Positions 48,926-61,200 of a stretch of 64,000 bases of DNA are shown piece by piece (position 1 is the stretch's first letter; each line of letters begins with the position of its first letter). The notes beneath the pieces were generated by a model. That model worked only from the letters and a program-made list of their open reading frames with translations. It was not told the origin of the DNA and did not search any database. Origin of the DNA: Chaetorhynchus papuensis (Eukaryota; Chordata; Aves; Passeriformes; Rhipiduridae); NCBI GenBank assembly GCA_013396525.1, contig VWYX01000393.1, positions 248,001 through 312,000 on the forward strand, given 5' to 3'. The translations under genes and the position numbers were made by a program.

Positions 48926-51419
48926 CTGGCACCGGAGGGAAAGGACAGGAGTCAAAGCAAGCCCCTCGTTTCAGCTGCAGAGGAGGTCCCTCCACTCACC
49001 CGTGGCTGCAGATCGGGTGAGGGGGACACAGCAGCTCACTCCACAGAAAAACAGTTTGTGCCACTGCTGGCAAAGATCCAGTGCCACTGGAAGGCACTCT
49101 GGTGCTGGTCCATATGGAAAGATCTAGAAAGGATTGAAACTGGTTCCCAAGACAGCAGTCATGTCAGTTGTGCTGCTGCAAGCCAGCAATCATTGTAAGG
49201 ATCCTGAGCTCCAGATACAAACCACTCAGCTATCTTCTAACCCAGGTATACAGTCATCCTCAGCTCCTCAGTTAGATAGGATAAACCTCTGCCTTAAGCC
49301 CTGCTTCCACATGAAAAGATTTTGTGGTAGGAAGCCTCGTAAAGCTGCCTGGTGGCAGCACGATTTAAAGAGAAGTTTTTGCTTGTACAGCTTAAACCAA
49401 TTCTCTCAATGGAGCCAATTACTTTTTTTCCTGTTCAAAGATTAATACAGATTAAGATACTGTGTCTATTTAAAGCACAGAAACTATTCCTAAAGAAACT
49501 GATGTGTGGATACTTTATTCTTAACATCCTTCAAGAAAGGTGTATCAGAAACTGCTGGTAAAGACTCAAAGGACAGACAAAGCTTAAGAGCTGTCTGTTT
49601 CTAAACAAGGTCCTTAATGTCACATACAAAGGCATAACAAGAAGTCTGCAGACACACACACATACAAAAGGCTTGCTGCCTTGCTCAGATTGTTGCTAAA
49701 GATGTTATGTGGCAGACAGGTTTAAAGTGAAGACAAGATTTTCTTAAATCATGGGAAAAACATTTCCCTAGGCAAGACTGTGGTGCAGAGATGATGGAAG
49801 AGGTGGGTGGAAGGCACACCTTTGACATTTTTCTCTGCCATTTGAGTTCTAGAAAATGGAGATAGCCCATGAAGGTCTGATGTCCTTACACAACAATCAA
49901 TGTTGAAAATGGAAAGCATTAACGACAATGTCAACCACCCTACACACGAGAACCCCACCAAAGGTAACAGAGCAACTCTGATCTGGGGCATGCCCCACTC
50001 AAAATGGTACTCCAGTGTAAAAATAACTTTTGGGCCTTGCAGCCTTGGGGCCCTGCACTCCTTGAAGGCTTCATGGGTGGAGTGGTGTGGTTAATGAGGG
50101 TGGGAAGGGAAACAAAAGCTGAGGTACAAGCAGGAAGGTAGACTGAGTTCAGTATAGAATTATTCATAAAGACATATAGAAACAATATGTACCTGATAAT
50201 AATTACATAATACAGCAATGATACAATGGTCTCTCCTACCACGGTCTGTGTTTATTGGCCTTTTCATGCAAATACTGCACAACTTCCTACAGGGACTTAG
50301 ACCTTTCCTGTCATCCCAAGAGCAGGACTGCTGCCCTTCACTGTGCACCGTCAAAATCCTCACACTCCTGACTTCTTCCCTGCCTGTCCCAGACTCCAAC
50401 AAGCTACATTCAGGGAACAAAGTATGTAAGCTACTTTTGAATCCCTCAGGATGTGGCAGGATGATATATATACACATTTGAGATATATTAAGAAAGCTTG
50501 GAAAAGAACCTAGATCATTACGATCTGCTTCAATGGCACAACCGTAGTTAGCTTTATACAGGACAGACAGTTCCTGACTCAAACAGCTCCCAGCCTGAGC
50601 AGTGTGGAGGGAGAAGTCACCAGATGAATCCAGACAAGTCTGGAAATCCCCCAAATGGAATTAATAATGCTGTATTTAAACTTAACTTTCCTTAGCATTT
50701 GTTATTAGGGTTTTGATTGTCACTGTTGTGCTTTAATCACTCCACTGTAACACTTGTAGAGAGGACTCCTTTTTTACGAGCAGAAAAGGAATTCAGGTTT
50801 CCCAGCATGGTAGTGAGGCTACAGAGCACGGGGGAAGAATGGAAAAAACTGTGAGGGCTAAGAAGAAAAAAACCCAAACCCACTGGAGGGAACCACACAA
50901 TCAAGCACTGCACTGGGAAGGAGGCAGAAGACACCTCCTGTGTTCCATGGGAGAGCCCTGCTCAGCCCTGCATGTGGACAGCACGGAGCTGCTCCAGGGC
51001 CTTCTCCAAACATCTCGTGTAGCTGGGCTGTAATACAAAGAGATGTCTGGGGAGCAGTTAATATCTCTATATATAAAACATGAAATTGAAAGCCATTAGT
51101 GTATTACTTTACACAGTGTTTTTCCAGAGGGAATATTCCGCTGAAGAATTTATTTTCCCTAGTGTGCCATTCTGTGATCATCCGGTATTATTTTTATGAG
51201 GCATTTGGACATGGAATAATGTAGTGTCTATGCAAACACTTCTCAGCTTTCTTTGTTAACATCTGAGCAGAACATGTGGGAATCTTTCCTTCCCCTCCTC
51301 CTCTTCTCACATTCATAATTTAGCCAGCTCTTGTGTTCTTCAGCATTTATCTTCCCCTTTGACCAAGGCATCTCTCCATTTGCTGAAGAAGCTGTCTACA
51401 TGGAGACCATACTTCTGGC

Positions 51420-51560
51420 TGTACTTGTGCCAGGAGACCTGGGTCTGTTTCCTAACTCAAATAATCTCTGACAAGTCACTCGGTGCCTTTGTACCTCTGT
51501 TCCCTCTTCAAGCAAAGGGTATAAAGACATCTTCTCTGCCTCCCAAAGGTGCCCTGAGGC
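51420..51560 (+). mobile_element. MIR/CORE-SINE-like remnant
   Basis: The order CCAGGAGACCTGGGTCTG, ATCTCTGACAAGTCACTC, GTACCTCTGTTCCCTC, GGGTATAAAGACATC reproduces the forward MIR layout ('acctgggttc ... gaccttgggcaagtcact ... gcctcagtttccccatctgtaaaatggggataa'). Diverged; ends approximate. Confidence 0.65.
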
Positions 51561-53284
51561 TACATTCCTCCATAGCTCTGAGGTATTCCCCAACTACATC
51601 GCTGGTGGTCAGATACAAACCAAAGAGTAGCACAGCACAAGTCTTGGCCAACTTCTCCCGTTTAAGTTGGTTTCCTGAGGCTTTCCTTCCTCTTTCTGGG
51701 TTTTTCCACAGAAGATTCCCATTGAGGCAGCGACAGACTTAACCTGTCTACATTTATGAGAAGTCCAGTTTCTGCTATTAAGTACACAGACAGAAATACT
51801 CCTATAAACTCTCACACAGGAAAGCTTAAAGAAAGCTTCCTTTTTTATAAGTTTATATGCAAATTATAACACTGTGGCCTTGAGCTAACCATGTTTTTCA
51901 TGAGACATGGCCACTCCAGTGACAATCAAAACAAAACCTCTGTGCCTAGCAACTGACTCACTCACCCAAAGGTAAAAGCAAATAAGCCAAAATATTCAAA
52001 TTTGGGAGCTCACAGTTGGGTGGCTGGATCCACCTAAAGGCATGTGGGCAAATACACAACCGACCTGGTTTGCAGCAATGTGACCACTGGGGACTGCACC
52101 TTCTGCAGACCTTGGTGCAATCTGGGAGCTCACAAGACTCCTGCAAAAGCCTGTCTCTTCTCCCAACTCCCGCAACTCGCTCAAATGTAGTTGAAAATGG
52201 CTATTAGTTTCAAGTGTTGGTGAGGGAGGAACTGACAAGCAGACAGGCACATGCACACAGGCACTGCGATTGCACAAGCCTCATTTCCTTAGAAAACCAG
52301 AAAAACCCCACCAAAAACAATGTATCTATCATTATGTCTGATAAAAACAAAACAAAGGTCTGCTTTTCCTGTGTGCCAGTTACCAACGGCGAAGGTATTT
52401 GTGGTTGGGCTCACCACAATTAAGTGCCCACACATGTTCCCCATTTTAATATTTTCACACTGGCTCAAATAACCCAGTCCGTTGTGTGCAGAATACCCAT
52501 GAGTGAACACAGAACAAGTTGCACTGCCTATTGGGAAAGAAGTAGCAAAGGCAAAGTTTGCAAGACTCAAGAACAAACAGATTGCACAAAAAAGATTACA
52601 CAAATAATCTAAGAGAAAAATAGCAGGCAGCGTATTACAGTAGAAACACAGAACAACGTGACCCATTTGCTTCCCACAGAGACAAACAGCATTTAAAAGG
52701 CAGCTTAAAGACAAAGGACAAAATTAGCTCTAAACTGCATGAAGATGAAACTATGTCATTTCAACATTCTTCTTTTGCCCCTCCAGCCCTTTTTAGATCC
52801 TTTTTCAAGATCATTTCAGCAAAACTAGAAGGCGATATGTTGGCAGCAAGCCTGGGAGACCGGAGTCCTCTATTTTTGCATGAAAGAGGTTCATAACCTT
52901 GGCTGTGCCGTGACCTTCCTTCAGCCTAGCCCAGCTGCCACATGTTGGTCTTACCTTGGGGGGAAGTGCCCACAGAGGCTTCCCTGCTGAAAATGCCATC
53001 ATTAGTGAGTGAATCACATGGAAACACTTCAGCGGCTGAAAGGATACATCAGCTACTATACCCTTTTCTGAAACCCCCTCACTTACTGTCTTCTGCCACG
53101 TAAAAAATTTGAAATACTGTGAATTTGAAGGAAGAGGGGGAAGGGAGGAGCTCATATTGCACATGATGCCATGTTCTAACTTTTTGTTATCTCTTTACTA
53201 TTATTACATGGGTTTTGCCTACACCACCACAGATCCTGGCTGCTCAGATTATGGAACAGATCCATTCTGCTGGGTATTGGAAAA

Positions 53285-53370
53285 ACACAGAATTCAAAGA
53301 AGGGCCCAACTGCAGGAGTTTACAACCTAATACAAGCAATAACCAACGGGGTAGTGACTGGAAATAGAAG
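53285..53370 (-). mobile_element. Possible ancient amniote SINE fragment
   Basis: GGGCCCAACTGCAGGAGTTT, then ACAACCTAATACAAGCAA, resembles the segment 'caagagcttacaatctaaatagacaag' found in old reptile and bird SINE copies in reverse orientation. Weak match. Confidence 0.3.
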
Positions 53371-53744
53371 GAAACAATCAGACAAAACCAGTCAGCAAGG
53401 GAAGCTGTGGTCTCAGCACTCTACATGTTTTACTGTTGATGAGGAGTCTGTAGACAGCACAGCAAAGGAAAAGGTTAAAGAAGAATTTGAAAGAGGACCC
53501 AAAGGGAGTTTAAAGGAAGTTTAATGGCATGCTTCTGAGGAAAGGACAAAGATAACACAAAAGAGAATATAAGTGCTTGAAGATTGAACATAGACACCCT
53601 CAGATGGGAAGGATGAGTTGGCCTGTCACTAGAGAATACTAGAGGAAAAAGGGTGGGAATAGGTCATTACAGGCCATGCAGGTAAAGACATGAAGCTTCT
53701 GTTTGATATGAGGCAGAAATGAAACCAGAGGAGAGATGTTTAGG

Positions 53745-53805
53745 AGCTGAATTTGATCATCCTTGTGGGCCTTTCCAACTCAGAATATTCTATGACTCTA
53801 CGACT
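53745..53805 (+). mobile_element. CR1 LINE 3'-end fragment
   Basis: The segment reads TTTGATCATCCTTGTGGG, then CCTTTCCAACTCAG, then ATTCTATGACTCTACGA. This is the canonical avian CR1 3' terminus (a TTGATGATC...GGTCCTTTCCAACC hairpin region followed by ATTCTATGA-type short repeats) with substitutions. Only the extreme 3' tail is recognisable, typical of heavily 5'-truncated CR1 copies. It is the best single indicator of sauropsid, most likely bird, origin. Confidence 0.75.
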
Positions 53806-54330
53806 AAGAGGCAGGAACGATCTGGCCCAAGTTACAAGCCAGAGAGTTATGTCTGCAGCTAGTTGAGCATGAATAGAGAGAAATTGCATTTTTTGAAAAG
53901 GTTGTTGCAGAGATTCAAGGTCACTGGAGCTTGGATGATGGTTTTGACTGTGAAGATGAATAAGAAAGGCCATAATCTGAGTTGTTACTCAACAAGATTT
54001 TTAAGATTTGGCCAGAAACTGGGCACGATCTGGCAATAAGGAATTAGGCACGGGGTGTCCAACCTTACCTGGGACATGCGTCACTTTTAAACGTCAGATT
54101 AGGAACGCGAGCCAACGGGACAAACATCCACCACATCCACTGAAGATGGATGATGGAATAGGTACATGTCATACTAATGCTTATGGCATAATATTCTGTT
54201 GGCAATCACACTCGACCCAAAGACAAAAGCAATGTAACTCCAAGCAGCTGACTTGAGATGCTCCTGTTTGCACATCCAGGGGCTTCAGTAGCCTTTTCTA
54301 ATAATTCTACATTATTTTTCTGTCATACCT

Positions 54331-54390
54331 ACTTAGACACTAAGGCATTGGCAGCACCAATGTGATGTACAGTGCCTAACACAGACAATT
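54331..54390 (+). mobile_element. Possible ancient amniote SINE tail
   Basis: ACTTAGACACTAAGGCATTG followed by GTACAGTGCCTAACACAG resembles the 'cttagactgtaagctcttcggggcaggga ... gtacagtgcctagcacaa' tail common in reptile and bird MIR-like elements. Confidence 0.4.
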
Positions 54391-56271
54391 CAGGCAGTAA
54401 CTACAGATGCCAAGAGCAGAGAAATAGAGAGAAAATGCACAAACCTCTCCACAAAAGGCTTAAATTCATGAATTCAAAGCATGCATTCTATGTAGAGAAG
54501 AGATAGGGGATAATTTTCTGATAAAAGCATCAAAGTAGGGAGGTTCTGCATTTGCTGAAATGTGGGGGAAAAGCATTGATATCTCAAAAAGCTCTGCATG
54601 ATGGAAAAAACTGTTTCCCACCTAACCGTACTATGGGAATACACCACAAGGTCATATCCTCGGTGCCTATCAATTACACAATTTCCCTTGATCAGCTAAG
54701 TGTATTCCCCAGTTCTCACTGCAGCCCTGATACACAATGCAAGAAAGAACTAAAAAAAATACAGCGCGCTGCCTTTTCAAAACTGTACCAAGAACATTTT
54801 TAAAATACATAAATACATTGAACAAAATATCTCACTGAAAGTTCCCCTGGCAGCCTCAAGACACCCAGTATTTCCGCTGCGTTATTTCTCTAATCATCTC
54901 TGTTTAGAGTTCGCCAGCAAATGCATTTTAGAGATTCATGACACATTCTGCTTTTGGATGGCTTTGAATCAGCTGGCAGTAAATGTGGAAAAATCATTAT
55001 TCCTAATGAAGAAATATTGATGACAAAACAGCATTTCGAGGACAACGTTGACCATAAGTCAACAATGTAACAAGACTTCCCCCTCTCTCCCTCCTCTTTC
55101 CTAGTGACTTTTATCCAAGGGTTTTCAAGCATTTCCCAAGCACCTGAGATTCCTCAGGACACCTATGTCAGACAGGCACAATTACTCCACTTTAAAGGGA
55201 TACGAGAGCACAAATTGATAATTACGATAACAGTGTAATAGCAGACCTTAACTTAGTAGACCCTAATCAAGTCTCAATGTTACAGCTCCTGCAACTCCTA
55301 AGCACCCAAGAGATCCTGGGTTCTTTGATTCATCCAAGGGGAATAAAAGAGGGATCTCTGGTCCACAAGGGAAGGTTTATTCCTTTCCTACAGTGCATGG
55401 GAGGTATGTGTCTAACTGATTATGCTAGACAAAGATGTGTTGATCATATTTGTCCCAGAGTAATTCTGACATTTTGGCACTTGGGGCACTGCAATAATGG
55501 TACAAAGGGAAACCCAAATGCATTTTGTGCATTTTGTAGAAAATGGTATTATTTAGCTCATCTCACTCTTGCCTTCCTTACCTACCCTTTTCTTGCTTTT
55601 GAACTCAAGACTTTTCACCGAGTGGGAAGCCCTTGGCAATGGTTTATTGTGCCAGGATCCAAGCTTGAAGTATCACCATTTGACAGTAGCAGGCTGTACG
55701 CATCAGTTGTCTTACACAGCCTTTGGACACGAGACAGATCAATCTTAATTCCCTCTTCTTCAGCAGACGTCAGAAAACACAAACTTTCACAGTAAACACA
55801 GCTTTGTGCTGCAATGTGTGCCTGAAACACTTCATAAATTAAATCCAAGGCCATGATTTAATTACTGTGTCCTGGTTATTCTGCTTTAACTGTGTTGCAC
55901 TTACACTCCAGATGTACAGGTCCCTGCAGTGACCTACTTGTCATTTGTACTGTACAGCACTGTGCAGTAGCTGCACTCCTGTGTTGTTTGCATCCCTTTC
56001 CTCCGACCACAATACAACTTCATATTCTCACTTTGCTTGGCAGTAAAAACCTGACACATTCTCAGTATGCCCCAGAGGTCCCATTCCACACCACAGAGCA
56101 AACACAGTGCAACTGTGCAGGCCCACTCTGCCAGCACTTTACCTTTTCAAACATTCCTTCACGCTGCTCATCACAAGATTACTGTCCCAGCTGACCTCTG
56201 GCCCTCACAGTGAACCTTTCCAACACCCCAGGGAAGGCAGAGGTACCTGTCAGGACACCCAACATGCAGGC

Positions 56272-56400
56272 AGGGAACTTGAGACCCACACAGGTTAAAT
56301 AACTCTCCAAGGGTCACACAAGAAGTTTATGATGGAGCCAGGAACTGAAACCGTATCTTCTCAATCACAATCTGGTTTCTTTAACCACAAGGCCATCTCT
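56272..56400 (-). mobile_element. MIR/CORE-SINE-like remnant
   Basis: The block GGTTAAATAACTCTCCAAGG followed by GTCACACAAGAAG, GGAGCCAGGAACTGAAACC and a TTTAACCACAAGGCC end matches the reverse complement of the MIR/amniote CORE-SINE core ('gaggttaagtaacttgcccaaggtcacac ... ggattcgaaccca ... ttaaccac'). Order and spacing are kept, identity only moderate. Confidence 0.7.
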
Positions 56401-56819
56401 GAAAAGGCCTGATGGTGAGAACGGCTTGTGGCATAAAACTCAGTTTCAGAGGGAGCTCCCAGCACCCATCTTGCTGAAATCGCCTCCCCAGGAGGAGGAA
56501 TGTGCTCCTTGTGCGGATCACGGCATCACTCTCTGGCAGCCTGGCTGAGCCACACAGCAACTGCAGTGCTCAGTCCTCTGTTTAAAGACAGAGAAAGAAA
56601 GGTCTCTGCTTCCTTCAGCATCTGTGTGGTGGTGCTTCTTTACAGATCTACATCACGTTCTCCTCAACATCCTGGGACACAAGAGATAATTTTGCTTGTT
56701 TCTGTTATAAAGCAGATTACAATTAGAGGTACCTCCCCAAATTATTGCAGCTGCAATGCATCACTGCCACAACACGGAGAGGATCACCCCTGATTTTCCC
56801 ACAAAACTATAAAAATTCA

Positions 56820-56962
56820 GGTTGAACAGGATCTTGAGAAGACACGGAACCTATCTTACTGCTTCGAAGGCAGCATCAACTCTCTCTCCAGTATTCTTGA
56901 CAGTTACTTGTTTAACCTGCTCCTAAAAACCTCCAGCAACAGAGAAATCACCAACCACTCAG
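56820..56962 (-). mobile_element. Old CR1-like LINE fragment, reverse orientation
   Basis: Stretches such as TTTAACCTGCTCCTAAAAAC followed by CTCCAGCAACAGAGAAATC match the reverse complement of CR1 3' regions, where a phrase like 'acctgttcttaaaaacctcc-agtgaTGGAGATTCCAC' is common. Diverged, so age is old and boundaries are approximate. Subfamily not assigned. Confidence 0.55.
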
Positions 56963-57276
56963 ACAAAAAATCTCAGCGAGTAGCTAACCATACCACTGGT
57001 GAGCCTTTCCACCATACAACCACAGTGCCCCTCACAGCAAGCCAAGCCAATACCTTTTTACTCTGTCCATTACGGACATAAAGAAAACAGATAGGGTCGG
57101 GTGGACCTACAACAATTGTGCAGGATCGAATGGAAGGCGTCCCTGAGCCCCACACATCGACGAGGTACCAGTCCCCAAGCTGGATGATGTGCAGTGAGTG
57201 TGCCAGCCCAGTGGGGGTCAGTGATGCTCTACAATATTTAAGGTCCCAGACACCTTTTTTGCAGCCTGCTTTTGCC

Positions 57277-57292
57277 TTTTTTTTTTTTTTTT
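57277..57292 (+). repeat. T homopolymer
   Basis: A run of about 16 T, on the 3' side (LPP direction) of the candidate exon at 57349-57385. Confidence 0.9.
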
Positions 57293-57387
57293 AAATTCTC
57301 CTCTGTTGTTGTTGTTACATTGTGTCAACTTTTTGGCACGTGTTTTACCATGTGCGAACGGCTTGAAATAGAGCCCCGCTAACATCT

Positions 57388-57422
57388 GGAGAGAAAAAAA
57401 AAAAGAAAAAAAAAGAAGAGGG
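57388..57422 (-). other. Long polypyrimidine tract (minus strand) before a CAG
   Basis: On the plus strand this is an unbroken 35-bp purine run; on the LPP sense strand it is therefore an uninterrupted C/T tract leading to CTCTCCAG at 57393-57386. It has the form of a very strong 3' splice site. See the finding on the candidate exon 57349-57385. Confidence 0.6.
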
Positions 57423-57564
57423 TGAAAAGAAGAGTGGGAGAGACGAAACATTCCCCCCTTTGCTAATCGATCAAGGAAATGCAAGGGAGAGAGTAAAATG
57501 TACTCTCTTTCCTTTAGAAATGTTCCCTTTAATGCCGATGAAAGCTGCCAGATGACAGAGACTA

Positions 57565-57801
57565 CGGTTGTGTATCCACTGAGGAGCCGGGCTCGGGAAG
57601 CAGAGGAACGGGCTGTTAGCGCAGCTTTGCCAGGCACGGGGGTGTCCCTGGCAGCCACAGCAATTCCTCCTCTAGTCCCTGTCTCTCCCCGCTCCCCAGC
57701 ACGACAAACACGGTGCCGTGTCCGCCGGTGTGTGCCGGGCACTCCCTGCTGTCCCTTCCCACTGCTGCTCCCAGCCCGGGCTGAGCTGGGCACAGGTACG
57801 G
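57565..57801. promoter_or_regulatory. Small CpG-island-like block
   Basis: By hand count about 15 CpG dinucleotides in about 237 bp, with GC content clearly above its surroundings; the observed/expected CpG ratio is roughly 0.6 or a little more. Neighbouring AT-rich DNA (57840-57920) also retains several CpGs, which methylated intron DNA usually loses. An alternative promoter or conserved element within LPP is possible; no TATA or transcript start is proven. Confidence 0.4.
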
Positions 57802-57977
57802 TAAAGAAAAGTAGCTCTAAGTTTCAAGTGTAGAGTTGGGTCGAAAGAAGTACCGATTCATAATTATACGGTTTAATTAAAAACCGTGTTCGGGGGCAAG
57901 ATTTTCAAAGCACCGATTTGCACAAAAAACCCCAGCCAAGAAATACTTAACTAAGGAGTGCAACCACTTCGTTTGGT

Positions 57978-57993
57978 AAAAAAAAAAAAAAAA
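57978..57993 (+). repeat. A homopolymer
   Basis: A run of about 16 A followed by GAAAAA. Confidence 0.9.
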
Positions 57994-58198
57994 GAAAAAT
58001 TCATACTTTCACAGAAGTCCCCCACATTCCTGTGCCATCACTCCTCTCCTTCAGAGCAAACTGATTGTATACAGTAAGTCAAAAAAGCAAGAGACATAGA
58101 AGCCTCCTTTTTCTTTTTTTCAAAATAAAAATCGGGCAAAATTCATAAAGGCAGTAAGAATGTGGGCCTTTCCCATGCTTTCAAAAGCTGAGAAACCT

Positions 58199-58216
58199 CT
58201 TATTTTATTTTATTTT
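58199..58216 (+). repeat. TTTTA pentanucleotide repeat
   Basis: About three and a half units of ATTTT. Confidence 0.85.
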
Positions 58217-61200
58217 CATAGGAAAATGAGAGTTTCTAAACCAAAAATGACTCTTCTCCTTGGAACACATCACTAATGTCGAAATCTTATTTTTTAGCGA
58301 GATGTTACCAATATCTGGCATCCAGGGAACAACCTGAGCAGCTCTCTGCTAAAGCCCTGGTGAAGGTGAGGCTACCAGCCAAGTCCTGGTAGGGCTGACA
58401 GGAAACCTCTCCCTGGGCAATTTATCCCAAAGCTGTTTCTGTGGGGGTTCACTCCTCCTAGGAGGCACCTTTGCAAGGGAAACAGTTGCTGGCTGAGCAG
58501 TAGAGCAGACAAATTTTGGCAGTTTTGGTGATCCCAACTGCAACAACCACTGAGCCACTCCCTTTGCACTCGCAGTTGCAAAGCCATGTTGCACGATAAA
58601 CCCTGGACAGTGAAAACACCGAATATATGATGGCACACAAGGTGAGCAACCATGCTTGTATGAATCTCCTGCAGGGAAAGGAAGGCAGGATACCAGGCAG
58701 AAATCACTCCTCCTCCCACCCTCATCAGGGGCCACGAGCAGGGGGGCATTTCCTGAGCTATCCCCTGGCCCACTAGGCTAGTTCTGCGATGCTGCACCAA
58801 ATTTCAGGATCCTCTTTTGGAAAGCCACAAAAAGTACCTTGTCATTACTGGGGGTGCCAGTGGCAGCAGCCCCAGGCAGCAGCTACGTGGGGCAGCTCTG
58901 CCCAGCCCATCTGGGTCCCCTGGCAGGTGTCTCTCTGAGCGTGCTGTCCCAGCCTTGCCCCCTCCCCGACTCAGGAGATCAGCCCTGCTGGTAGAGCAGT
59001 GCAGGGTGATTTCAGGGGCTGCTGAACCTGACCCTGTCCGTAAGCGATGGCTGTAACACAGAGCAGAGCTGGAGCCCAGACGAGCTCCTCTCCTCTCCTC
59101 TCCCCAGAGGCTTGGTGCTCGCTGTACACCAAGCAGGTTCACGCAGCTTCTCCCAGCCACCCCTCCAGCTGGGCAGGACCAGCGACTGGCTGTCCACAGG
59201 CTCATGCTGCTGCTCAGTGCAAACACACCTTAAACATAGATCAAATTCTCCTGAGCTCTCAGCTTTCTTACAGAGCTGAACCAAAAGTGTAGTCAGAAGG
59301 GACCAGCTAAGACTCACACTGATAAAGACAGCAGTCTTTACGTCTAGGCCAAAAATTGAGTTATCTTTTACCACATTTCCAAAGGACTGTGGATGGGTTT
59401 GCCACTTCCAGCATGAAAGCAGGCTCAAGGAGCCCAAGCAGTGGGGCACAGCTCTGTGATGTTAGGTGCAGGACAAACACAGAGCAAACAATGTCCCTCT
59501 TCCCGAAGAGTTTAATCTCCAACTGTGTCTATTTTGCACAAGGGCACTTCAAACTAATTCTGCCCCCCTGCCCAGCCAATCCATTTCATAAGCCCAGGAC
59601 AGGCACCATCAGTGTGTTAAGCAAACTCAAGCCCAGCCAAAAATCTCATCCACGGCTGGGCATGAATGACTCAATTCACTTTTCCATAGCCTGACAGTGC
59701 TCCAGCTGGTATTCGGCAGCTTTTCTCTGCCTCGTGGCATCACTGGGAAGGTGATGGCATGAACTGATTTTTACCAAAGGCTCTGTTCAGTGGTGAAGAT
59801 GAAATTGCCTGAGTAATGGCAAAGTTTTGAGTCAGAGATGCTTCCTGTGCTATTCGCTCTCGCCTGCCAACCTGGAATGCCTCCTGCATGCTTGCCTGGG
59901 GAAAAACATCTGACAAAACCCAAAAAACAGGGAGGGAACTTATCTCCCCACTGCCAAAAGTGAAAAAAGAAAAAAAAAAAAAAGTGAAGAAAGGCTGCAT
60001 CTGACAAAGAGTAGTGTCCTGAACAAATGGCAGCTCTCATAGATCCAACAAAGTTAAGGCCTGAGGTTTTCAAAGGTGCCTGGCTGCATTAGAAGATGTC
60101 ACACCAAATTTCAACCAACACCTAATTTATTTAAGGCCTTTTGAAAACCTTGCCTTTCACAATCCGGCACCAGCCCAAAGCTTCCTTGCTGTTTTGAAAC
60201 ACGCGCTGTCTGTGTGTTGACAGCAGCCCTGCCATAAATCACATCCCTCAGGCACTGGAAACCACCTCACCTGTAGGCCGAGCATCCACTGTTCCTTGCA
60301 ATGAATTCCATCACTCCAAATTTCTCAGTAGCTGGAATCAACTAATGCTGGTTTTTTTCCTCATTAAAGCAACCTACTGGACAGAGGTTTCCTTCTTCAC
60401 CCCAAAATCTGAGACCTTTCCAACCAGGTACAAGGGCCAATATTTGTTTACTCTCTTGGACAAGAAACAGGAACTTTACAACCTGGGATGGAGAAGCACT
60501 CTGATTCTGCAGGGGACATTCAATATTTGTTCCTATTCAGAATAACCACATATGTCATAACCTTAAAATGTGACATTGGTATTGAGAGCAAAAGTCCTTT
60601 TAAAATTTCATTTGATGTTGGTGACACTGTATTTATTAGACTGATGTAATTAAGCAATAACTACAATTCTGCTCCTCCTTTGGGTCATGGGACCTGCTTT
60701 TACTGGCCAGGGTAGATGGAAAGTAATACTGATAACTCTCTAATTTCAAAAATAACCTCCCAGTGGCACATGCTTCATCTGCAGTCCATGATGGAGCACT
60801 GTAATCAAGTATCCACATATCATTACTCTCACCTGATTGCCACATTCTCAGAGCTTGCTGCATAAGAATATCAAATTTTTCTTGCTTGGCCTCCATTACA
60901 GGTGAATTAGTGCAAAATATGAGATACTTATTTATAACAATTATTATTCTATTTAAAGAAAGTACGTGGAAATCCATCTGCACAATTGAATGTGTCACTC
61001 TCACACATCCTACAGCTTTTGATTCAAAATTAGCAAGGCTTAAAAAATAGTAAGTTAAAAAAAACTCATACCATAAAGCCAAGCTCTTTAGTGGAACTAA
61101 GTCTGATCTGTTTGAGGTGGTGGTTTTGACTCTAGGGCCTGTTGACTAACAGTACAAGTCACGAGAATTGTGGGTACTGATCCATATTTATCATGATTAA

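Noticed and set aside
51985..52005. Minus-strand FEYFG-like translation, resembling the residues that precede LIM1
   Set aside because: A TGA lies just upstream in that frame, no GT donor follows at the right place, and the surrounding residues do not match LPP.
52003..52134. Two copies of TGGGAGCTCACA, resembling the start of the LPP-hosted microRNA miR-28
   Set aside because: The match is on the strand opposite LPP, diverges after the first ~13 bases (position 2 of the seed also differs), and I see no foldback partner. The second copy 120 bp away shows it is a short chance or local repeat.
55277..55795. 172-codon plus-strand open frame
   Set aside because: No domain, signal or splice context recognised, and a length reachable by chance in this composition.
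57218..57793. 191-codon minus-strand frame across the CpG block
   Set aside because: Composition is dominated by low-complexity Lys and Phe runs translated from A and T homopolymers; GC-rich DNA naturally lacks stops. Kept only as context for the splice-site finding.
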